NCBI RefSeq assembly: GCF_026586675.1
Contig: NZ_JAODIX010000001.1
Span: 101,307 to 139,127 of the forward strand
Source: Halorubrum yunnanense
GTDB taxonomy: Archaea; Halobacteriota; Halobacteria; Halobacteriales; Haloferacaceae
Direction: 5' to 3'
Length of the DNA: 37,821 nucleotides
Part shown: positions 32,108 through 37,821 of the stretch, in pieces
Position numbering within the stretch: the stretch's first letter is position 1
Layout: every line of letters begins with the position of its first letter
Notes under the pieces: model-generated
Seen by the model: only the letters and a program-made list of their open reading frames with translations
Told to the model about the DNA's origin: nothing
Database searches by the model: none
Translations under genes and position numbers: made by a program

Positions 32108-33433
32108 ATGACCGCGTCACGCGCGCCGGGAGAGCCCGAAGTCCGGGAGTTCGAGGCGACGGTGGAGTCGATCGACGGCTGCGAGGTCGTCTTGAGCGAG
32201 ACGTTCTTCTACGCCGAGTCCGGCGGCCAGCCGGCCGACAGGGGGACGATCGACGGCGTCCTCGTCGACGACGTGACCGAGCGCGACGGCCGGGTCGTGC
32301 ACGCTCTCGCCGAGGAGCCCCCGGCGTCGCTCTCGGTCGGCGAGACGGTGTCGGCGATCGTCGACGACGCGTTCCGGACGTACTGCACCCGGGCGCACAC
32401 CGCCTCGCACGTGCTGTACGGCGCCGCCCGCCGGACCTGCGAGGACCTCGGCTACGCCGGCTTCGACATCTCGGCGGAGAAGGTGCGCGTCGACCTGACG
32501 ACGGCGACCCCCATCGACGACGCCGACCTCGTCGAACTCGAACGGCTCGCCAACCGGGTGGTGTGGGACTCGCTGCCCGTCTCGTGGGAGACGCTTCCGG
32601 AGAGCGAGGCCCGCGCGGTCGACGGGATCGCGTTCAACGCGAAGACCGAGGAGGGCGCGATGAGCGGGAGCGAGGCGGTCCGCGTCGTGACGATCGGCGG
32701 GGGCGACGCGGGCGACAAGGGCGACCCTGAAGAGGGCGACGCCGCGCCGGCCTGGGACGTCGCCGCCTGCGGCGGCACCCACGTCCGGAACACGAGCGAG
32801 ATCGGCCCGGTCTCGGTGCTTGACCGCTCGAACCCCGGCGAGGGCGTCACCCGCGTCGAGTTCGCGGTCGGCCCGACGGCGATCGACCACGACGCCGCGG
32901 TCCACGCGGCCGCGCTCGACGCCGCGACGGGCCTCGACGCGCGGGTCAGCGACCTCCCCGACGCCGTCGATCGCCTCCGCGCCGAGGTCAACCGGGTGGA
33001 GGGAGAGCTTCGGGACGCCCGGACCGATCTGCTCGTCGCCCGACTCGGTGAGTTCCCGAGAACGGAAATCGGCGGATCGACGTGGGCGGTGGGCACGGTC
33101 GACGACGCCGACCCGAACGACCTGCGGGGGCCGGCAGAGAACGTTCTCGCGGGCGACGGTGAGGAGAGCGACGGCGACGCGAGCGACCGCGGTGCGGCCG
33201 GCGACGCCCCCGACGCGATCGCGGCGGTCGGTGCGGGCGACGCCCCGTTCGTGGTCGTGGCGGTCGCTGACGAGGCGGCCGGTGCGGGCGGGGGGGCACC
33301 CGACGCGGGGGAGATCGTGGACGCCGTCACCGACGAGTTCGGCGGCGGCGGGGGCGGCGGCCCGACGTTCGCCCAGGGCGGCGGGCTCGATGCCGACCCC
33401 GCCGCCGTCGTCGCGTGGCTCCGCGACAGATGA
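32108..33433 (+). CDS. Alanyl-tRNA editing protein (AlaX, long form)
   Basis: A 441-residue stand-alone editing protein that hydrolyses Ser or Gly mis-attached to tRNA-Ala. It contains the editing core without the aminoacylation domain: TFFYAESGGQPADRGTID (near 35-52), the zinc-binding HxxxH in RAHTASHVLYGA (near 98-105), and CxxxH in AACGGTHVRNTSEIG (near 220-228). A coiled-coil-like stretch (about 285-315) and a Gly-rich C-terminal DHHA1-type domain ending GGGGGGPTFAQGGG follow, making it the long AlaX class. It carries two acidic halophile inserts, near 200-215 and 345-365. Its ATG is about 27 bp from a strong TATA box and it overlaps the next gene by ATGA. Confidence 0.88.
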   Translation: MTASRAPGEPEVREFEATVESIDGCEVVLSETFFYAESGGQPADRGTIDGVLVDDVTERDGRVVHALAEEPPASLSVGETVSAIVDDAFRTYCTRAHTASHVLYGAARRTCEDLGYAGFDISAEKVRVDLTTATPIDDADLVELERLANRVVWDSLPVSWETLPESEARAVDGIAFNAKTEEGAMSGSEAVRVVTIGGGDAGDKGDPEEGDAAPAWDVAACGGTHVRNTSEIGPVSVLDRSNPGEGVTRVEFAVGPTAIDHDAAVHAAALDAATGLDARVSDLPDAVDRLRAEVNRVEGELRDARTDLLVARLGEFPRTEIGGSTWAVGTVDDADPNDLRGPAENVLAGDGEESDGDASDRGAAGDAPDAIAAVGAGDAPFVVVAVADEAAGAGGGAPDAGEIVDAVTDEFGGGGGGGPTFAQGGGLDADPAAVVAWLRDR

Positions 33434-34446
33434 CCGGTAAGATCGGGCCCGAGGCGCTCGCGGAGGTCCTCGCGGCGACCGGGGCCGACGACGCGGCGGT
33501 CGACGTGGGGGCCGCCTACGGCGAGGACGCGGCCGCGATCGATCTCTCCGGCGCGGAGTCGACGCTCGTCGTCGCCGTCGACCCGCTCTCGCTGGCGGCC
33601 GACGCCGTGGGCGAGTTCGCCGTCCACGTCGCCTGCAACGACGTGGCCGCGAGCGGCGCGGACCCGCGATGGCTCACGCACACGCTCTTCCTGCCCGACG
33701 GCGAGCCGGACCGCCTCCGGACCGTCACGGAGCAGGTGGACGCGACCGCGGACGACCTCGGAGTCGCGATCGTCGGCGGCCACACGGAGGTGTTGCCGTC
33801 GCTGGAGCGGCCCCTCTGCTCGATGACCGCGCTCGGGACGACTGACCGCCTCGTGTCGACCGCCGGGGCCGAGCCGGGGGACCGCCTCCTCCTCACGAAG
33901 GGCGCCGGTATCGAGGCGACCGCGATCCTCGCGACCGACTTCCGCGAGGAGTGCGCCGAGGCGGGTGTCTCGGCCGCAACGCTCGACGCGGCCGCCGGCT
34001 TCCTCGACGAGGTGAGCGTCGTCTCCGACGCAGCCGCCGTCCGCGACGCCGCGAGCGCCATGCATGACCCGACCGAGGGCGGCCTGCTGACCGCGCTCGT
34101 CGAGACCGCGAGCGCGAGCGGGACGGTCCTCGCGGCCGAGCGCGACCGGGTCCCGGTCCGACCCGAAACGCGGGCCTGCTGCGACGCGCTCGGCGTCGAC
34201 CCGCTGGCGACGTTCGGTTCCGGGGCGCTGCTGGCGGCGATTCCCCCCGAGCGCGTCGGCGAGGCGACCGACGCGCTGGCGGCCGCGGAGATCGCTGTTG
34301 GCGAGATCGGCGAGGTCCGGGCGGCCGACGACGTTGAGGCCGCTGACGCCTCGGACGGTCTCGGCGCGGGGGCCGGCGCCGTCCTCCTCGATGGCGACCG
34401 GATCGAGGAGCCCCCCCGCGACGAGCTATACCCGCTCTGGGAGTGA
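33430..34446 (+). CDS. AIR synthase-related protein (HypE/PurM-like)
   Basis: A 338-residue member of the PurM/HypE/ThiL ATP-binding superfamily. Visible are YGEDAAAIDL (near 35-44), AVHVACNDVAASGADPRWLTHTLFLP (near 65-90, the conserved NDxxxxGA turn), VGGHTEV (near 115), DRLLLTKGAGIEATAILATDF (near 152-170) and AMHDPTEGGLLTAL (near 211-224). These are the superfamily landmarks. No hydrogenase or purine gene is nearby, so a HypE or PurM role is not supported; haloarchaeal members of this branch are of unassigned function. It overlaps alaX by ATGA and is probably cotranscribed with it. Confidence 0.82.
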   Translation: MTGKIGPEALAEVLAATGADDAAVDVGAAYGEDAAAIDLSGAESTLVVAVDPLSLAADAVGEFAVHVACNDVAASGADPRWLTHTLFLPDGEPDRLRTVTEQVDATADDLGVAIVGGHTEVLPSLERPLCSMTALGTTDRLVSTAGAEPGDRLLLTKGAGIEATAILATDFREECAEAGVSAATLDAAAGFLDEVSVVSDAAAVRDAASAMHDPTEGGLLTALVETASASGTVLAAERDRVPVRPETRACCDALGVDPLATFGSGALLAAIPPERVGEATDALAAAEIAVGEIGEVRAADDVEAADASDGLGAGAGAVLLDGDRIEEPPRDELYPLWE

Positions 34447-34496
34447 CCCCCACACCAACCGCTCACCTTTTTTCGTGTGGGATCGAACGCAGAGCC

Positions 34497-35657
34497 ATGA
34501 CTGGCGCACGCGTCGGCTCGTCGCTGACCGACGAACAGGAGGCGATCCGGGAGCTCGTCCGGGAGTTCGCGGTCGAGGAGCTCCGGCCCGGGGCCGCCGA
34601 GGCCGACGAGACCGAGTCGTTCCCGGAAGGCGCTTGGGACGGGCTCGCGGAGCTCGGGCTGACGGGGCTGACGGTCCCCGAGGCGTACGGCGGATTCGAC
34701 GCCGACGAGACGACCTACGCGGTCGTCAACGAGGAGCTGGCGTACGGCCACCTCGCGGTCGCGACCGCGCTCTCCGTCCACTGCCTCGCGACCTCCTGTA
34801 TCGCCGAGTTCGGGAGCGAGGCACAGCGGGAGCGCTGGCTCCCGGAGATGGCGGCCGAGGGACGCCCCGTCGGGATGTTCTGTCTCTCCGAGCCGCACGC
34901 GGGTTCGAACCCGGCGGAGATGTCGACGACCGCCGCGTACGACCCCGAGACCGACGAGTACGTGCTCAACGGTGAGAAGCAGTGGATCACGAACGGGCAG
35001 CGGGGCGGCGTGGCGATCGTCTTCGCGAAGGCCGACAGTGCGGACAAGGGGTCGATCACCCAGTTCCTCGTCCCGGCCGACACCGAGGGGTTCGAGGTCG
35101 GTGAGAAAGAGGAGAAGCTCGGGCTCCGCGCCTCCGACACGACCGGGATCAGCTTCGACGACTGTCGGGTCCCGGCCGAGAATCGGCTCACTGAGGAGGG
35201 GGAGGGGCTCTCGGCGGCGTTCCGGACCCTGACCGGCGGGCGGATCGGGATCGCGGCACAGGCGGTCGGGGTCGCGCAGGCCGCGCTCGACGAGGCGACG
35301 GCGTACGCCGCCGAGCGAGAGCAGTTCGACGAGCCGATCGCCGAGATCCAGACGGTGCGCCACAAGCTCGCGGAGATGGCGACGGACGTCTCCGCGGCCC
35401 GCCTGCTCGTCCGCGAGGCGTGCCGGCAGGCCGAGGCGGGCGAGGACAACCGCGTCGCGGCCTCGAAGGCGAAGTACCGCGCCAGCGAGGCGGCGATGTC
35501 CGTGACCAACGAGGCCGTCCAGATCCACGGCGGCTACGGCTACACGACCGACTTCGACGTGGAGCGCCTCTACCGCGACGCCAAGATCACGGAGATATAC
35601 GAGGGGACCACGGAGATCCAGAAGACGATCATCGCTCGGGGGGTGTTGGGCGAGTGA
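34497..35657 (+). CDS. Acyl-CoA dehydrogenase (short/medium-chain type)
   Basis: A 386-residue flavoenzyme that oxidises acyl-CoA at the alpha-beta bond. Landmarks: FCLSEPHAGSNPAEM (near 125-139), EKQWITNGQRG (near 160-170), RIGIAAQAVGVAQAALDEATAYAAEREQFDEPIAEIQ (near 243-280), VTNEAVQIHGGYGYT (near 335-350) and AKITEIYEGTTEIQKTIIARGVLG, where the Glu of YEGT is the catalytic base. I chose 34497 rather than an in-frame start 54 bp upstream because cacctttttt lies about 28 bp before it. It overlaps the HAD gene downstream by GTGA, so the two are coupled. Its partners in beta-oxidation are not all in the window. Confidence 0.93.
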   Translation: MTGARVGSSLTDEQEAIRELVREFAVEELRPGAAEADETESFPEGAWDGLAELGLTGLTVPEAYGGFDADETTYAVVNEELAYGHLAVATALSVHCLATSCIAEFGSEAQRERWLPEMAAEGRPVGMFCLSEPHAGSNPAEMSTTAAYDPETDEYVLNGEKQWITNGQRGGVAIVFAKADSADKGSITQFLVPADTEGFEVGEKEEKLGLRASDTTGISFDDCRVPAENRLTEEGEGLSAAFRTLTGGRIGIAAQAVGVAQAALDEATAYAAEREQFDEPIAEIQTVRHKLAEMATDVSAARLLVREACRQAEAGEDNRVAASKAKYRASEAAMSVTNEAVQIHGGYGYTTDFDVERLYRDAKITEIYEGTTEIQKTIIARGVLGE

Positions 35658-36256
35658 CGGGGGACGACGCCGCCGTGCCGAGCGTCGACGCCGACGGGAG
35701 CCTCGCGGGCTCCGACGCGATCGTCTACGACCTCGACGGGACCCTCGTCGAGCTCGCGGTCGACTGGGGCGCGGTCGCGGAGTCGGTTCTCGACGTCTAC
35801 GCCGGACACGCGGTCAAACCGCCGACCGACGAGCTCTGGGGACTGCTGGAGGCGGCCGACGGGTACGGGATCGGCGACCCGGTCGAGGAGGCGATCGCGG
35901 TCCACGAGCGGTCCGGCGCGCGCGACTCGACGCTGCTCCCGCTCGGAGAGCGGTTGGTCGAGGGGGGCGACGGGGGGGCGGGCACGCCCCCGACCGGCGT
36001 CTGCTCGCTCAACTGCGAGGAGGCGTGTCGGGTCGCCGTCGACACCCACGGCCTCGGCGACGCGCTCGACCCGGACGCGATCGTCGGCCGCGACACCGCC
36101 GAGACGCACAAGCCGGACCCGGAGTCGCTGCTCGCGGCGGTCGATGCGCTCGGCGCGGCGCCCGAGGACGCGCTGTTCGTCGGGGACTCGCGGCGCGACG
36201 CGGTGACGGCGGAGCGCGCCGACGTCGCGTTCGCGTGGGCCTCGGACCTGATCTGA
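35654..36256 (+). CDS. HAD-superfamily hydrolase
   Basis: A 200-residue phosphatase-like protein beginning at a GTG that overlaps the stop codon of the acyl-CoA dehydrogenase. Motif I is IVYDLDGTLVEL (nucleophile Asp near 26), the lysine motif is ETHKPDPESLL (near 155), and motif III is ALFVGDSRRDAVTAERA (near 174). A small helical cap lies between motifs I and II, and CSLNCEEACRVAV occupies the motif II position, an unusual Cys-rich sequence. The substrate is unknown. The stop codon abuts the stop of the next, convergent gene with no gap. Confidence 0.83.
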   Translation: MTGDDAAVPSVDADGSLAGSDAIVYDLDGTLVELAVDWGAVAESVLDVYAGHAVKPPTDELWGLLEAADGYGIGDPVEEAIAVHERSGARDSTLLPLGERLVEGGDGGAGTPPTGVCSLNCEEACRVAVDTHGLGDALDPDAIVGRDTAETHKPDPESLLAAVDALGAAPEDALFVGDSRRDAVTAERADVAFAWASDLI

Positions 36257-36751
36257 CTACTCTCGGGTGCCGTCCTCGGCGCCGCCGCCCTCCTCGGCGC
36301 TCTCGCTTTCGTCGCCGTCGGTGTCGGCATCGGTGGCATCGCCGTCGCCGGTGTCGACATCCACGCCGTCGCCGTTTTCGTCTCGCTCGACCACGCCGTC
36401 GCCGTTTTCGTCTCGCTCGACCACGCCGTCGCCGTTTTCGTCTCGCTCGACCACGCCGTCGCCGTTTTCGTCTCGCTCGACCCCGCCGTCGCCGTTTTCG
36501 TCTCGCTCGACCCCGCCGTCGCCGGCCTCGGTGCGGCGCGCGTAGAGCGCGACGGCGACGGCGGTGACGAACCAGATCGGCGCGCCGACGCGGACCGCGA
36601 AGGCCGCGCGGGCCCCCCACGAGTCGAGGGTGACGAACGCGGAGAGGACCGCGACGACCGGGGCGCCGACGAGGATCGTGAGCACGAACGTCGTCTGCAT
36701 CACCCAGCCGTAGTCGATCCCCTCGAACTCGGCCCGCTCGACAGGTTGCAC
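36257..36751 (-). CDS. Membrane protein with acidic repeat tail (DUF5822-like)
   Basis: About 164 residues. The conserved part is the first 80: EGIDYGWVMQTTFVLTILVGAPVVAVLSAFVTLDSWGARAAFAVRVGAPIWFVTAVAVALYARR, two membrane helices joined by a short loop. I recall this as DUF5822, of unknown function. Then comes a strictly repeated ten-residue unit, GVVERDENGD, five times (DNA 36361-36510), and a Glu/Asp/Thr-rich end, which would hang in the aqueous phase. I prefer the GTG at 36751, because the usual family start is just before DYGW and gattt lies about 28 bp upstream; a TTG at 36778 is an alternative. It converges on the HAD gene with no spacer. Confidence 0.68.
   Translation of the reverse strand: MQPVERAEFEGIDYGWVMQTTFVLTILVGAPVVAVLSAFVTLDSWGARAAFAVRVGAPIWFVTAVAVALYARRTEAGDGGVERDENGDGGVERDENGDGVVERDENGDGVVERDENGDGVVERDENGDGVDVDTGDGDATDADTDGDESESAEEGGGAEDGTRE
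36361..36510. repeat. Five 30-bp in-frame repeats
   Basis: Five near-identical units of 30 bp start at 36361, 36391, 36421, 36451 and 36481, encoding the acidic decapeptide GVVERDENGD (first unit GGVERDENGD) in the minus-strand membrane protein. The near identity suggests recent expansion by slippage or unequal recombination. Confidence 0.9.
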
Positions 36752-36880
36752 GCCCTCGTCTCGGGCACCGAGGGGCAAATCGGTGGCGGTCGCGGGGCGG
36801 GTCGGGAGGCCACGACGTGACGAGGCGGAGTCGCCCTCCGAATCGGACGATTTTAACCGGTCGCGAGGGTGACTCCGGGT

Positions 36881-37687
36881 ATGACCACGACGCGCGGACT
36901 CCGGGGCCGCGAGGCGCCGATCACGATGCTGACCGCGTACGACGCTACCACCGCGGCGGTCGTCGACGAGGCCGGAATCGACGTCGTCCTCGTCGGCGAC
37001 AGCATGGGGAACACCGCCCTGGGCTACGACTCGACGCTCCCCGTGACGCTCGACGAGGTCGCGAGCCGGACCGGGGCGGTCGCCCGCGCGACCGAGGACG
37101 CGCTTGTCGTCGCCGACATGCCGTTCCTATCCTTCGGCGTCGAGGAGGCGGAGTCCGTGCGAAACGCCGGCCGACTGCTGAAGGAGGCCGACGCCGACGC
37201 GGTGAAGATCGAGAGCGGCCCCCACACGGTCGAGATGACGCGGCGCATGACCGAGGTCGGGATCCCCGTGATGGCGCACCTCGGCTTGACCCCCCAGCAC
37301 GTCAACCAGTTGGGCGGGTACACGCGGCAGGGGACCGACCAGGACGCCGCCGAGGAGATCGTCGAGCTCGCCGGGGCGCACGCCGACGCCGGCGCGTTCG
37401 CGCTCGTGTTAGAGCACGTGCCCGCGAACCTCGCTGGCGCCGTGACGGAGGCGCTCGACATCCCGACGATCGGCATCGGCGCGGGCCCCGACTGCGACGG
37501 GCAGGTGCTCGTGATCGACGACGCGGTGGGGCTCGGCGAGTGGTCGCCGCCGTTCTCCCGCCAGTTCGGCGACGTGCGCGGTGAGATGCTCGGCGCGGTC
37601 GAGGGCTACCGCGAGGCCGTCGAGAGCGGCGAGTTCCCGGCCGACGAGCACTCGCACGTGGAGTCGGAGCTCGAGGACCTGTACTGA
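36881..37687 (+). CDS. panB: 3-methyl-2-oxobutanoate hydroxymethyltransferase
   Basis: It makes ketopantoate from alpha-ketoisovalerate, the first step toward pantothenate and coenzyme A. The 268-residue protein has the family pattern: TAYDATTAAVVDEAGIDVVLVGDSMGNTALGYDSTLPVTLDEV (about 17-60), with the metal-binding Asp in VGDS; ADAVKIESGPHTV (near 105-120); MAHLGLTPQHVNQLGGYTRQG; and FALVLEHVPANLAGAVTEALDIPTIGIGAGPDCDGQVLVIDDAVG. Start chosen at 36881 because attttaac lies about 27 bp upstream; an in-frame GTG at 36869 would be too close to that box. A CoA precursor enzyme beside several acyl-CoA genes is suggestive but may be chance. It is followed by element C. Confidence 0.94.
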   Translation: MTTTRGLRGREAPITMLTAYDATTAAVVDEAGIDVVLVGDSMGNTALGYDSTLPVTLDEVASRTGAVARATEDALVVADMPFLSFGVEEAESVRNAGRLLKEADADAVKIESGPHTVEMTRRMTEVGIPVMAHLGLTPQHVNQLGGYTRQGTDQDAAEEIVELAGAHADAGAFALVLEHVPANLAGAVTEALDIPTIGIGAGPDCDGQVLVIDDAVGLGEWSPPFSRQFGDVRGEMLGAVEGYREAVESGEFPADEHSHVESELEDLY

Positions 37688-37692
37688 GTCGG

Positions 37693-37821
37693 ATATTTAC
37701 GAGCGAACGGCGGCGCTGCGGTGAACTCCTCCAAAGCCCCAGTCGAGAGGGCGGCGCACGCTCGTTGCGCTCCTCAGTCGCTCGTTTCACTCGCTCCCTC
37801 CGGTGCTTACGTCGCCTGCGC
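37693..37821 (+). repeat. Dispersed structured element, copy C (cut by window end)
   Basis: TATA-like atatttac (37693-37700) is followed 25 bp later by GTG (37721) and the conserved gtgaactcctccaaagcccc. The hairpin arm here is cagtcgagagggcg, different from copies A and B; its partner should lie just past the window end. The frame from the GTG is open to the end (VNSSKAP...). Only the first 129 bp are present, 6 bp after the panB stop codon. Confidence 0.75.

Noticed and set aside
34905-34918. tRNA T-loop-like gggttcgaaccc
   Set aside because: It lies inside the acyl-CoA dehydrogenase frame (HAGSNPAE) and no acceptor, D or anticodon arms can be folded around it.

Overview
The window looks like a chromosomal stretch from an extremely halophilic archaeon (class Halobacteria; Halorubrum or a close relative is my inference). 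The reasons are very high G+C, strongly acidic proteins, Tat-type lipoprotein and PGF-CTERM surface proteins, an archaeal RNase P RNA, a dodecin, and many starts that have an AT-rich TATA-like box about 25-28 bp upstream, which is the arrangement of leaderless haloarchaeal mRNAs. I used that spacing to choose several starts. Family names come from motif recognition by eye; no database was searched.

Layout. 1-6.5 kb: an MFS transporter, a REC-PAS-LOV-histidine kinase, DNA polymerase IV, a NUDIX hydrolase and a CPBP membrane protease. 6.5-9.0 kb: accessory and RNA-rich, with one copy of a dispersed structured repeat (element A), a lone IS200/IS605-type tnpB with its RNA-like right end, a second orphan right end, and rnpB on the minus strand behind a 16-bp tandem repeat. 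9.0-13.5 kb: an AMMECR1-family protein, then nicotinate phosphoribosyltransferase and a nicotinamidase-like enzyme (NAD salvage) flanking a PGF-CTERM surface protein with an HEXXH motif. 13.6-15.9 kb: a Tat-exported small protein, a zinc-finger micro-protein, phytoene synthase and a two-helix membrane protein. 15.9-16.3 kb: element B, whose promoter-like 57-bp head is triplicated. 16.4-22.5 kb: hisD, then a phnD-phnC-phnE-phnE phosphonate-type ABC importer and a HAD hydrolase.

22.5-26.5 kb: a decayed patch. An MscS-type channel carries an in-frame TAG, followed by small intact genes (an IscA/ErpA-like protein, a CxxC protein, an unknown, a dodecin). A 5'-truncated zinc-ribbon gene then faces a 5'-truncated liv operon in which only livF is intact. 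26.5-36.3 kb: fatty-acid and acyl-CoA metabolism (acyl-CoA ligase, SDR, a phosphotransferase and acyl-CoA dehydrogenase that look like the split halves of ACAD10/11, a HTH regulator, a second acyl-CoA dehydrogenase), interleaved with AlaX, an AIR-synthase/HypE-like protein and a HAD hydrolase. 36.3 kb to the end: a repeat-tailed membrane protein, panB, and the start of a third copy (element C).

The most unusual signal is the element A/B/C family. All three copies have a TATA-like box 21-26 bp before a conserved GTG, an open frame starting VN(S/T)(S/T)KAP, and, in the two complete copies, a long hairpin whose arms differ between copies yet stay complementary. It could be a small structured RNA, a leaderless small gene, or a miniature mobile element. 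Bases 1-122 hold no gene that I can support.
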